Shown here piece by piece: positions 31,998-40,377 of a DNA stretch of 64,000 bases. Position 1 is the first letter of the stretch. Every line of letters begins with the position of its first letter. Location: the NCBI RefSeq assembly GCF_036108815.1, contig NZ_CP107985.1:4898001-4962000 (forward strand). Direction: 5' to 3'. Source of the DNA: Streptomyces sp. NBC_00353. Lineage in GTDB: Bacteria; Actinomycetota; Actinomycetes; Streptomycetales; Streptomycetaceae. The translations under genes were made by a program, and so were the position numbers. The notes under the pieces were generated by a model. The model searched no databases. It was not told the DNA's origin and was given only the letters and a program-made list of their open reading frames with translations.

Positions 31998-32231
31998 TCA
32001 CGGCAGCCGCCCCTCCCGGTTGACCTCCCTGACCCTGGCCCGCAGCGCATCCCCGGGCGAGGCCGGCTGCACGGACTCCGGTGGGCAGTCCCACTCGGCC
32101 CCTCCACCTGGCGGCCGCAGCTGCACGTACGGTCCGACGCACCCCATCACGCGCCCTACTCGCCCGTCCCGCGAGTCCACCGCGTACGTCCCGGGCTCCG
32201 GCGTACACGGTTCGAGTCCCTCACCCGTCAT
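31998..32231 (-). CDS. Small hypothetical protein of the XRE/DUF397 region
   Basis: A 77-residue protein starting MTGEGLEPCTPEPGTYAVDSRDGRVG, followed by RVMGCVGPYVQLRPPGGGAEWDCPP and a charged helix ALRARVREVNREGR. The Gly/Pro-rich beta-like part followed by WDCPP is a recurrent Streptomyces small protein found near XRE regulators. ATG 32231 is decided by GGGGAGG seven bases upstream, against a GTG at 32249. It overlaps the upstream small gene by 11 bases. Function unknown. Confidence 0.75.
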   Translation of the reverse strand: MTGEGLEPCTPEPGTYAVDSRDGRVGRVMGCVGPYVQLRPPGGGAEWDCPPESVQPASPGDALRARVREVNREGRLP

Positions 32232-32472
32232 GACCGGCCTCCCCGTCACACTTCTTCTCCAGAACGGCGCTCAGCTGCAGCGCCGTGTCGATGTTGCAGC
32301 GCCCCAGATCCACCAGCGGCGCGGGCTCGTTCCCCGAGCACGACACCGGATCGATCCGCAACGACGGCAGCGTGAGCCCTACGCCCTTCAACCCCTGTCT
32401 CAGCGTCTCCACCGCGTCCTCCGCCTCCTGCACTCTTCCGGCGGCAACCCGTCGTCGCTCCGTACTGGTCAT
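32221..32472 (-). CDS. Small hypothetical protein, divergent from the XRE gene
   Basis: An 83-residue protein with a helical, charged N-terminal half (MTSTERRRVAAGRVQEAEDAVETLRQGLKGVGLTLPSLRID) and a Cys-containing C-terminal half (DPVSCSGNEPAPLVDLGRCNIDTALQLSAVLEKKC). The N-terminus is a likely coiled coil. This protein and the next small gene are co-directional and overlap by 11 bases, so they are translated together. They are divergent from the XRE-DUF397 pair with 113 bases between. I recognise the pattern from other Streptomyces loci but not a function. Confidence 0.75.
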   Translation of the reverse strand: MTSTERRRVAAGRVQEAEDAVETLRQGLKGVGLTLPSLRIDPVSCSGNEPAPLVDLGRCNIDTALQLSAVLEKKCDGEAGHDG

Positions 32473-32585
32473 CCTGCACACCTTCCACGCTCGGTAATCG
32501 CAATGCCTACCCAGCGTGTCCGACGCCCGACTAGCCTGGAAGTGGCGCAGGTCCAACAACCGCAGGTGTGTCACAGGGAGTTGCC

Positions 32586-33428
32586 ATGCCGGGCCCCAAG
32601 AAACTCGACCCGTCCTCCTCGCCCCGCGCCCTCCTCGGCGCCGAACTCCGCCACCGGAGGGACAGTGCCGGCCTCTCACAGGAAGAACTCGGGCTCCCGC
32701 TCTTCGTCAGCGGCTCGTTCATCGGCCAACTGGAGTCCGGTACGCGCCGGATGCAGTTGGACCAGGCCCAGAAGTTCGACGAGATCCTGACGACGGACGG
32801 GTTCTTCGTGCGGAACTGCGTCGCCCTGAAGAAGTCGAAGTACCCGGACCACTTCGCGGAGGCGGCGGAGGCGGAGGCCGTCGCGAGGACCATCAAGGAG
32901 TACGCGCCGCAGTTGATCCCCGGGCTGTTGCAGACGGAGGCGTACGCACGGGCGGTGTTCCGGGGAGGACTGCCGATGGCAGCGGAGAGCGCGGTCGACG
33001 ACCTGACCAGAGTGAGGCTGGATCGCGCGCAGCTGCTTTCCGATCCAACAACGCCCTTGTTTTGGTCGGTGCTGGATGAGGCGGTCTTACGTCGGAAGGT
33101 CGGCGGACCGGCAGTGATGGCAGAGGCGCTCAACCACATCCTGAAGCTGGCACGCGAACACCGGATCATCGTGCAGGTACTGCCGTTCAACGCGGGCGCA
33201 CACATGGCCATGGAAGGCCCGCTCAAGCTGATGTCCTTCGATGACGCGCCCCCGCTCGCCTACCTTCAGGGCCTGGGCACAGGGAAGTTGCACGACGATC
33301 CCGCCACCGTCAGGCACTACGAACTGACCTACGATCTGGTGGCGGCCAGCGCATTGTCACCGGAAGCGTCCCTGGCCCTGATCGAGTCGGTGGCGGAGGA
33401 TTACGCCCATGAAGCTCAGCAGTTCTGA
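32586..33428 (+). CDS. XRE-family regulator with DUF5753 domain
   Basis: A 280-residue regulator. The helix-turn-helix (about residues 14-68) includes GAELRHRRDSAGLSQEELGLPLFVSGSFIGQLESGTRRM. The remaining about 190 residues are a DUF5753 domain (IKEYAPQLIPGLLQTEAYARAVF...HIILKLAREHRIIVQVLPF). Such proteins pair with DUF397 proteins in Streptomyces; WhiJ and related BldB-linked systems are examples that affect development. A TTA leucine codon lies at 33087-33089, so translation should depend on the bldA tRNA. GGGAG precedes ATG 32586. Its end overlaps the DUF397 gene by 20 bases. Confidence 0.92.
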   Translation: MPGPKKLDPSSSPRALLGAELRHRRDSAGLSQEELGLPLFVSGSFIGQLESGTRRMQLDQAQKFDEILTTDGFFVRNCVALKKSKYPDHFAEAAEAEAVARTIKEYAPQLIPGLLQTEAYARAVFRGGLPMAAESAVDDLTRVRLDRAQLLSDPTTPLFWSVLDEAVLRRKVGGPAVMAEALNHILKLAREHRIIVQVLPFNAGAHMAMEGPLKLMSFDDAPPLAYLQGLGTGKLHDDPATVRHYELTYDLVAASALSPEASLALIESVAEDYAHEAQQF

Positions 33429-33621
33429 CTACTACGACCTGGCCACGGCAACCTGGCACAAGTCCTCGTACAGCGGAGCAAGCGGTGGCGACTGCCTGGA
33501 AGTCGCCGACGGCCACCCCGGCGTCGTCCCCGTCCGCGACTCCAAGGTCCCCGACGGCCCGGCGCTCGTGTTCCGTACGGCGGCGTGGTCGTCCTTCGTC
33601 GCGGATCTCAAGCGCAACTGA
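33409..33621 (+). CDS. DUF397 protein (WhiJ/BldB-type partner)
   Basis: A 70-residue protein with the DUF397 hallmarks: TWHKSSYSGASGGDCLEVAD, VVPVRDSKVPDGPALVF and WSSFVADLK. DUF397 proteins act with the cognate XRE/DUF5753 regulator, apparently as toxin- or anti-repressor-like partners in some loci. It overlaps the upstream gene by 20 bases, so the pair is translationally coupled. A small hairpin follows the stop. Confidence 0.93.
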   Translation: MKLSSSDYYDLATATWHKSSYSGASGGDCLEVADGHPGVVPVRDSKVPDGPALVFRTAAWSSFVADLKRN

Positions 33622-33625
33622 GGCC

Positions 33626-33641
33626 CGGGGCTCAAGCCCCG
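33626..33641 (+). terminator. Short hairpin after the DUF397 gene
   Basis: CGGGGC-TCAA-GCCCCG forms a 6-base stem with a tetraloop five bases after the stop. It is small, so termination may be partial. Confidence 0.45.
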
Positions 33642-33728
33642 TACTCCGAGCGCTCTTTTCGAGGAAGGGGTGGAGGGCTTCAACCCACCCACCCTCCCCA
33701 GCAGGCAAGTTCACTTTTCGTGACCGGC

Positions 33729-33758
33729 TTGCCACGCACGGTGCGGACGCTCTAGCGT
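33729..33758 (+). promoter_or_regulatory. Candidate promoter of the winged-helix/zinc-ribbon gene
   Basis: TTGCCA (33729-33734), an 18-base spacer and TAGCGT (33753-33758). The leader that follows contains a stem-loop at 33775-33805 (CCCCTGCCGGTG paired with CACCGAACAGGGG, one bulge) before the ATG at 33837. Confidence 0.55.
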
Positions 33759-33836
33759 TCCGAACAACGAACGACCCCTGCCGGTGCTGGAACACCGAAC
33801 AGGGGCCTGACCAGCAAGATCGAAAAGAGCGATCCC

Positions 33837-34736
33837 ATGGCTGACAGTCAGCTTAGTGCTGCCTCGTGCGCACCGCACGTACCCCCGCACAGCCCGCGCA
33901 CACCGCCGCACCCGATGGCCAACCCGGGCTACGGCAAGCGGTCCGCGTCCGGCCAACGGCCCCGTACCGCACACGACTTCGCGCACCTTCCGCCGCGTGA
34001 GGCCGCCGTCACCGCCTATGTCGACCGGCTGCCGGACGGCGCCGACATCTCCGTGAAGACGCTGGCCAAGGTGTTGCCGTACGGGCAGTGCGCACTGCGG
34101 ACCGCGCTGAACAACCTCCAGCGGGCCGGGCATCTGCGCCGAGGCAGCGAGCACGTCATCGGCTCGGGCAGCGCACGCTGGGTGACGCGTACGTTCTTCT
34201 CCCGCACGCCTCGCGACGACGGCTGGTGGGCTGCGTTCACCAGGGGCGACGTTCCGCCGGAAGAACGGCGGCCGACCCGTTCCCGGGCATTCGTCCTGCT
34301 GGCCGCGCTCGGCCGTACCGCACCCGCGCTGAGCCTGTCGTCGACGGACTGCACGGCGCTGGAGCCGTATGTCACAGCGTGGTTCGACCGGGGCGCCACC
34401 GAGGTACAGCTGCTGCACGCACTGACCGACGGGTTGCCGGTCCCGGTGCATCACGCGGCGGCACTGGTCCGCAGCCGCCTGACCACCAAAATGCCACCCG
34501 AACGGGCCGCTCCGCCCACCCCATCCGCCGCGCTGCGGGTCCTCGAGTGCGCGAAATGCGGCACACCGGGCCGGGCGGAGACGCTGCCCGGCGGCGAGTG
34601 CGGGCCATGCCGAGGTGAGCAGGCCTCCGTACCGCCGGGCAGCCGCGGGATCCCGGCCGACGGGGTCCGCGACCGGATGGCCGAGGTGCGGGCCGCAATG
34701 GTCCCCCGCCCCAACAGGCAGGGCGTAATCACGTGA
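33837..34736 (+). CDS. Winged-helix protein with C-terminal zinc ribbon, function unknown
   Basis: A 299-residue protein. After a disordered Pro/His/Ser-rich start (residues 1-45), residues about 55-120 form a winged helix (REAAVTAYVDRLPDGADISVKTLAKVLPYGQCALRTALNNLQRAGHLRRG) of the kind that reads DNA. A middle region has FVLLAALGRTAPALSLSSTDCTALEPYV and VTAWFDRGATEVQLLHALTDGLP, repeated helical units. Near the end is CAKCGTPGRAETLPGGECGPC, a treble-clef-like zinc ribbon. This combination recurs in Streptomyces as an uncharacterised regulator-like protein. GATCGAAAAGAGCG precedes the ATG; the ribosome site is weak. The gene may belong to the same accessory block as the XRE/DUF397 pair. Confidence 0.8.
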   Translation: MADSQLSAASCAPHVPPHSPRTPPHPMANPGYGKRSASGQRPRTAHDFAHLPPREAAVTAYVDRLPDGADISVKTLAKVLPYGQCALRTALNNLQRAGHLRRGSEHVIGSGSARWVTRTFFSRTPRDDGWWAAFTRGDVPPEERRPTRSRAFVLLAALGRTAPALSLSSTDCTALEPYVTAWFDRGATEVQLLHALTDGLPVPVHHAAALVRSRLTTKMPPERAAPPTPSAALRVLECAKCGTPGRAETLPGGECGPCRGEQASVPPGSRGIPADGVRDRMAEVRAAMVPRPNRQGVIT

Positions 34737-34817
34737 CGCTGAGGCCGCGACTCCGGACTCCGGGCCCGCAGGCGACGGTCTGCAGGTGGCTGCGCGCCGG
34801 GGCGGCCGTGTCACCGC

Positions 34818-34851
34818 AGCGGGCCCGACACCGCTCGGTGTCGGGCCCGCT
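34818..34851. terminator. Terminator between convergent genes
   Basis: AGCGGGCCCGACACC and GGTGTCGGGCCCGCT form a perfect 15-base stem with a GCTC loop. It lies between the winged-helix gene and the convergent surface-protein gene. Confidence 0.93.
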
Positions 34852-34902
34852 GGACGGTCAACGCGTGGGCCGGGGTGCCTGGTCGGCACCCCGCCTCATG
34901 CG

Positions 34903-36177
34903 TCAGGCGTGGGAGCCGGCCTTGCGACGGCGTACGACAAACACCGCGCCCGCGCCGATCGCCAGGGCCGCGCCGCTCGCGAGGGCGAGCTGCGACGTCG
35001 CGGAGGACGAGCCCGTGGCGGCGAGGCTGCCGTTCACGGGGCTGGCCGACGCACCGCCCTGCGGCTCGACGTCCGAAGTGTTCGGCTCGGTCGTGCTCGG
35101 CTTGGCGTCGTCGACCTTGCCGGGCTTGCTGCCCGCGGCGGCGATCAGGAACTCGTAGCCCTCGAGGTCCGGGTTCCCGCCGCAGGTTCCGTTGTCGTTG
35201 AAGTAGTCACCGGCGACGAAGGTGACGCCGTTGCCCGCGGGGGCCGAGGCGTCGACGGTGAGGCGCATCTTGACGTCGGCGTGGGCGCCTGCCTTCAGCG
35301 GGCTGACGGCGTCCATGTAGTGCTCGTTGTCGACGGTCTTCCACGTCGAGGACGAGGCGGACGACCACTGCAGGTGCACCAGGTCGTCGATGTCCTTGAG
35401 CCCGCTCTTGTCGGTCGCGTGGACGTAGGCGAACGGAAGTACCTCGTCCATCGTCTTGTCGGTGCCGTTGGTCACCCGGAGATTGAAGGTGACCTTCGTA
35501 CCGGCGACGACTGTGGACGGCAGACCCGTGACGACCGTGGTGAGCTTGGCCTCGGGGACGCAGTCCTCGCCGCCCTCGCCCGCCTCCTCCTTCGCCTTGG
35601 CCAGCGCCTCGTCGGCGGCGGTCTTGTCAGCGAGCGCCGCCTCGGTGGCCTTCTGCGCCTGGTCCAGCTTCCGGGTTGCGGCGACCCGCTCGTCGTCACG
35701 CGCGTCCAGGGCTTCCACGACCTTGGCATCGGCGGCGGTCTTGGCATCGGCAGCGGCTGCGGCGGCGGCTTCCGCCTCGGTGAGAGTCGTCGCCGCCGCG
35801 GTCTTCTCCTCCTCGGTGGCTGTCTCCGGGAGGGCGTCGACCGCCGCCTTGGCGTCGACGACCGCCTGGTCGGCGTCGGTCTTCGCGGTGGCGGCGTCGG
35901 CCGCCGCGGCCTCGGCGGCCTTGGCTGCCACGGCCAGGGGAGCGGTGTCGGACAGGACCGCTTCCAGAGCCGCGTAGGCGGCACTCTGGGCCTCTACGGC
36001 GTCGTCGTACGCCTCCTGCGCTGCGGCGGCGGCCTTTTCCAGCTCCGCGATGGACGGCTTCTCCTGCGTCTGCGCTGCCGGCTTGTCGTCGGCGAACGCG
36101 GGGGTGACCGACAGCAGGAGGACAGGCGTGGTCACTGCGGCGGCAACAGCTGTGGCAAGAATCCGGCGAATCTTCAC
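34903..36177 (-). CDS. Sortase-anchored (LAXTG) coiled-coil surface protein
   Basis: A 424-residue exported protein. The signal peptide is KIRRILATAVAAAVTTPVLLLSVTPAFA, with cleavage near residue 29. Residues about 40-200 are an Ala/Glu/Lys/Asp-rich coiled coil with heptad-like repeats. Residues about 205-360 form a Cys-containing beta-rich domain (KLTTVVTGLPSTVVAGTKVTFNLRVTNG; NDNGTCGGNPDLEGYEF). The C-terminus has LAATG, then a hydrophobic helix and RRRKAGSHA, the class E sortase sorting signal of Streptomyces. The protein should be linked to peptidoglycan and project through the wall. The GTG start at 36177 follows GAAGGG. A sortase gene is not in the window. Confidence 0.9.
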   Translation of the reverse strand: MKIRRILATAVAAAVTTPVLLLSVTPAFADDKPAAQTQEKPSIAELEKAAAAAQEAYDDAVEAQSAAYAALEAVLSDTAPLAVAAKAAEAAAADAATAKTDADQAVVDAKAAVDALPETATEEEKTAAATTLTEAEAAAAAAADAKTAADAKVVEALDARDDERVAATRKLDQAQKATEAALADKTAADEALAKAKEEAGEGGEDCVPEAKLTTVVTGLPSTVVAGTKVTFNLRVTNGTDKTMDEVLPFAYVHATDKSGLKDIDDLVHLQWSSASSSTWKTVDNEHYMDAVSPLKAGAHADVKMRLTVDASAPAGNGVTFVAGDYFNDNGTCGGNPDLEGYEFLIAAAGSKPGKVDDAKPSTTEPNTSDVEPQGGASASPVNGSLAATGSSSATSQLALASGAALAIGAGAVFVVRRRKAGSHA

Positions 36178-36637
36178 AAGAGCCCTTCGGAGTCCGAGAA
36201 AGAGAAGAAGGGGTCGCAGCGGAATGGGACACGCAATGCGACTTGAGGCGATCGTATGCCCGAGGCAACGATCGACCGTCACGAGTTTTTCACCCGTTCC
36301 GATCAACACCACAACACCGGGAGAGACAGAAGAGACGAAAGGGTGTAGTTGCTTTCGCCGCCTGCACTTTCGCTGTGAGGAATGCCACATGGCCCTGGAC
36401 GCGTCGTTCTACGCCTCTCCGGCCCGCCCCATCCGGCGAGCGCCTGCACCTTTGCGCAGGCAACCCCGCCGCCGCCACTGAGCTCACAACCTGGAGGGCC
36501 GGCAGGAGAGTTGGGGCGTTGGTGCGTCCATTTCATGGTGCGTCCATGAAAAGTTTCCTACCGGCCAGTAGACATGAGACTCGGCCTCATCGAGGGTTGG
36601 GCGCGTGCATGTCAACCTCGACACAGGAGGCACCCTC
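36178..36637. other. Divergent intergenic region
   Basis: About 460 bases between the surface-protein gene and the acid phosphatase gene. It includes an inverted repeat at 36531-36551 and an 11-base direct repeat (GGTGCGTCCAT, at 36521 and 36537). Short frames on both strands lack coding features. No RNA gene was recognised. Confidence 0.5.
36531..36551. promoter_or_regulatory. Inverted repeat upstream of the acid phosphatase gene
   Basis: TTTCATGG-TGCGT-CCATGAAA is a perfect 8-base inverted repeat, 87 bases before the start codon. It overlaps the second copy of an 11-base direct repeat. It could be an operator or a leader hairpin; it does not fit the PhoP box. Confidence 0.5.
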
Positions 36638-37306
36638 ATGAGCCGAAGCCGTACCCGGTCCGCCCGTACGGCGGGCGTCGCCGCCGCGGCCGCCGTTCTC
36701 GCCCTCGTCGCGCCCGCCACGGCCGCCCAGGCCGCCCCCGTGTCGTCGCCCACCGCCGGGGCCACCACCGCGTCCTGGGCCCCCGGCGGCAATGCCGCCA
36801 TCCTGGGCATCGACTACGCCACCTGGCAGCGCGATGTCGCCGCGGTCATCGACGTGGCCCGCCCCTACATCCAACAGCGCATCGCACAGACCCCCGCGGG
36901 CCAGAAACCGGCGATCGTCCTCGACATCGACAACTCGTCGCTGGAGACGGACTTCCACTACTTCTGGACGTTCCCGACCCCCGCGATCGCCAAGGTCCGC
37001 GATCTGGTCCGGTACGCCGACTCCCAAGGCGTCGCCATCTTCTTCGTCACCGCCCGCCCGGGCATCATCGCCTCGCTGACGCAGCACAACCTCACCGCGG
37101 TCGGCTACCCGGTGACCGGCCTCTATGTCCGCGACCTGCCCGACCTCTTCGACGAAGTCAGCACGTACAAGACCGCCAAGCGCGCCGAGATCGAGGCCCG
37201 GGGCTACACGATCATCGCCAACATCGGCAACAACGACAGCGACCTGGTCGGCGGCCACGCGGAGCGGACGTTCAAACTCCCGGACTACGACGGCAAGCTC
37301 TCCTGA
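36638..37306 (+). CDS. Secreted HAD-type acid phosphatase (class B/IIIB-like)
   Basis: A 222-residue exported enzyme. The signal peptide (residues about 1-33) has an Arg-rich start, a hydrophobic run and AAQAAP near the cleavage site. The HAD motif I is IVLDIDNSSLET near residue 92, motif II is FFVTARPG, and the late acid motif is IANIGNNDSDLVGG. The family (HAD IIIB acid phosphatase) hydrolyses phosphomonoesters outside the cell. The second Asp of the DxDxT motif is kept, and T is replaced by S, as is common in this family. GGAGG lies eight bases before ATG 36638, which rules out the upstream frame start at 36605. Confidence 0.92.
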   Translation: MSRSRTRSARTAGVAAAAAVLALVAPATAAQAAPVSSPTAGATTASWAPGGNAAILGIDYATWQRDVAAVIDVARPYIQQRIAQTPAGQKPAIVLDIDNSSLETDFHYFWTFPTPAIAKVRDLVRYADSQGVAIFFVTARPGIIASLTQHNLTAVGYPVTGLYVRDLPDLFDEVSTYKTAKRAEIEARGYTIIANIGNNDSDLVGGHAERTFKLPDYDGKLS

Positions 37307-37338
37307 CCGCTGACCGGCCGTCACCGCCGCGGACATGG

Positions 37339-37378
37339 CATCGGCCCCCGGGACCAGTACAGGTCCCGGGGGCCGATG
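37339..37378. terminator. Bidirectional terminator between the phosphatase gene and groEL
   Basis: CATCGGCCCCCGGGACC and GGTCCCGGGGGCCGATG form a perfect 17-base stem with a 6-base loop between the two convergent genes. Confidence 0.95.
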
Positions 37379-37405
37379 TGCGACCAAACTACTGATCCGT
37401 CAGGA

Positions 37406-39028
<1,623 letters not shown>

Positions 39029-39154
39029 GTGAAGTGGTCCTCCCGGACAGGGGTGGATTTCTCCGGACCGAGTGGCGCCCGCGACGGACGGCCTGCCTGC
39101 CCGGTGGTTCCTTGCCCCACCAAGCCTGCGGGCCTCACCGGCCCGGTCCAAGTT

Positions 39155-39198
39155 CTGTCACTCTCACCTGGAGAGTGCTAACGCAATGATTAGCACTC
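39155..39198 (-). promoter_or_regulatory. CIRCE element with an extra half-site, groEL2
   Basis: Read on the minus strand, TTAGCACTC (39173-39181), nine bases and GAGTGACAG (39155-39163) form a CIRCE element (consensus TTAGCACTC-N9-GAGTGCTAA) with a weak right half. An exact GAGTGCTAA lies just upstream (39190-39198), eight bases away. TTGCAC at 39210-39215 is a likely -35. HrcA repression is expected. Confidence 0.9.
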
Positions 39199-39303
39199 GA
39201 CCCCCACGAGTGCAAGCGCCCCCGGCGGTTGTGGACAACGTGCGGACCGGGCGACGGCGCGCGGGATGCCGCGGGCATGCCACGCGGGGCGACGGTCGGC
39301 ATC

Positions 39304-39349
39304 ACGCGTGAAGGGCCCGTCCCCCTGGGGGTACGGACCCTTCATGCGT
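39304..39349 (-). terminator. Terminator after the small cold-shock gene
   Basis: An imperfect stem of about 22 bases (around TGAAGGG/CCCTTCA and CCCCC/GGGGG) with a short loop lies 31 bases beyond the cold-shock stop. Confidence 0.8.
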
Positions 39350-39379
39350 GAGTGGTGTCGTTGGCCGACCGCGCCGAGC

Positions 39380-39586
39380 TCAGCCGACGGCGAGCTTGAC
39401 CATGTCCGCCTGCGGCCCCTTCTGGCCCTGCGAGATCTCGAATTCAACTCGCTGACCCTCTTCGAGGGTGCGGTACCCGTCCATCTGGATCGCGCTGTAG
39501 TGGACGAAAACATCCGCACCACCGTCGACCGCGATGAAGCCGTACCCCTTCTCCGCGTTGAACCACTTGACGGTGCCCTGAGCCAT
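39380..39586 (-). CDS. Cold-shock protein, CspA/ScoF type
   Basis: A 68-residue single cold-shock domain. It has AQGTVKWFNAEKGYGFIAVD with RNP1 (KGYGFI) and VFVHYSAI as RNP2. It binds single-stranded RNA and DNA and acts as an RNA chaperone. ATG 39586 follows GGGGAG. A candidate promoter lies about 115 bases upstream, so the mRNA has a long leader, as is usual for cold-shock genes. It is downstream of the thrC-moaD operon in the same direction but separated by a terminator. Confidence 0.96.
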   Translation of the reverse strand: MAQGTVKWFNAEKGYGFIAVDGGADVFVHYSAIQMDGYRTLEEGQRVEFEISQGQKGPQADMVKLAVG

Positions 39587-39699
39587 GCCTAACTCCCCTA
39601 TTACTGGCCCTTGCACAGGACCGCACTTCGCGGGCCCGGGTCAGAACTCACCCTCCGACAGGAGAGGGTGCGTGCGCCGGAACGCGTCGACCGCGGCCG

Positions 39700-39727
39700 A
39701 ATGTATCTGCCCAACTGCCCTCTGCAA
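39700..39727 (-). promoter_or_regulatory. Candidate promoter of the small cold-shock gene
   Basis: On the minus strand TTGCAG (39722-39727), a 16-base spacer and TACATT (39700-39705). A TTGACC at 39730-39735 is just upstream. The leader would be about 107 bases. Confidence 0.5.
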
Positions 39728-39940
39728 CAGGTCAATCGGACGAGAATTCTGGGCAGCACCGAACGCCCGAATATGCGGAATTTATGCGATTCCAGGGCAA
39801 CTCGGGCCGGGCAAAGGCCACTTATGGCGCAAGGAGTTCGAACACTTTGGCTGCATCTTGTCGCGGGCGGACGCATTCTCATATGCGGTCGGCACGGGCA
39901 GCGGAGGGGACTTCCCAACTGTACCGCGCTTAACCATGCA

Positions 39941-39979
39941 GAATTGCCCCCTCCGCTTACCTCGCAGAGGGGGCAATTC
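39941..39979 (-). terminator. Terminator of the thrC-moaD operon
   Basis: GAATTGCCCCCTC and GAGGGGGCAATTC form a perfect 13-base stem with a 13-base loop, 61 bases after the moaD-like stop. Confidence 0.93.
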
Positions 39980-40040
39980 CGGTGACGCTGTGAAGTCGGC
40001 CGCGGGGCCCACGGAGAGTCCGCGCCGGGGCGACGGAAGG

Positions 40041-40319
40041 TCAGCAGCCGCCCGCGACGGCCGGGATGATCGAGATGCCGGCGCCGTCCGGGGTGGCCGC
40101 CTCCAGGCCGCCCTCGAAGCGCACGTCGTCGTCGTTGACGTACACGTTCACGAACCGGCGCAGCTTGCCCTGGTCGTCCAGGACACGCGCGGCGATGCCC
40201 GGGTGGTTCTGCTCCAGCGACTCGATCACCTGGGAGAGGGTCGCGCCCTCGGCCGGGACCTCGGCCTGACCGCCCGTGTAGGTGCGCAGGATGGTGGGGA
40301 TACGGACCTTGACGCTCAT
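40041..40319 (-). CDS. MoaD/ThiS/CysO-like sulfur-carrier protein with a GGC tail
   Basis: A 92-residue ubiquitin-fold sulfur carrier. It reads VKVRIPTILRTYTGGQAEVPAEGATLSQVIESLEQNHPGIAARVLDDQGKLRRFVNVYVNDDDVRF and ends IIPAVAGGC. Sulfur carriers normally end in GlyGly, which is thiocarboxylated. Here one extra Cys follows the GlyGly, so a protease would have to trim it first, as described for CysO-, QbsE- and HcyS-type proteins. It lies 58 bases after thrC in the same operon and so under the same SAM-I riboswitch. A role in cysteine or homocysteine formation rather than molybdopterin is the more likely reading. GGAAGGCACCC precedes the ATG. Confidence 0.92.
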   Translation of the reverse strand: MSVKVRIPTILRTYTGGQAEVPAEGATLSQVIESLEQNHPGIAARVLDDQGKLRRFVNVYVNDDDVRFEGGLEAATPDGAGISIIPAVAGGC

Positions 40320-40377
40320 GTGGGTGCCTTCCTTGCGTCTCGGGTGGACGTCACGGGTGGACGTCCCGGTGGTCGGA

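Larger units (their letters stand above)
39029..39379. other. groEL2 upstream region
   Basis: About 350 bases holding the groEL2 leader (about 130 bases from the CIRCE element), the CIRCE half-sites and the terminator of the co-directional cold-shock gene upstream. No further gene was seen. Confidence 0.6.
39587..40040. other. Long leader and promoter region of the cold-shock gene
   Basis: About 450 bases. It contains the terminator of thrC-moaD (39941-39979), a candidate promoter for the cold-shock gene (39700-39727) and a leader with hairpin potential near 39652-39670 (CCCTC/GAGGG). No gene was recognised. Confidence 0.6.

Noticed and set aside
29635..32208. An 857-codon minus-strand frame opposite murQ and the PTS gene
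   Set aside because: It crosses the strong mur terminator and both intergenic gaps and has no recognisable domain.
32205..32225. A tRNA-like T-loop string (GGTTCGAGTCC) in the small-gene region
   Set aside because: No matching T-stem, anticodon arm or acceptor stem could be built around it, and it lies in the coding sequence of a small protein.
36521..36551. PhoP box at the acid phosphatase gene
   Set aside because: Adjacent 11-base GTTCACC-type direct repeats were not found; the repeat present has a different sequence and spacing.
39173..39198. CIRCE in the simple consensus arrangement
   Set aside because: The two exact halves face each other in the wrong order; the working element is better described as the central half plus a weak downstream half, with an extra upstream half.
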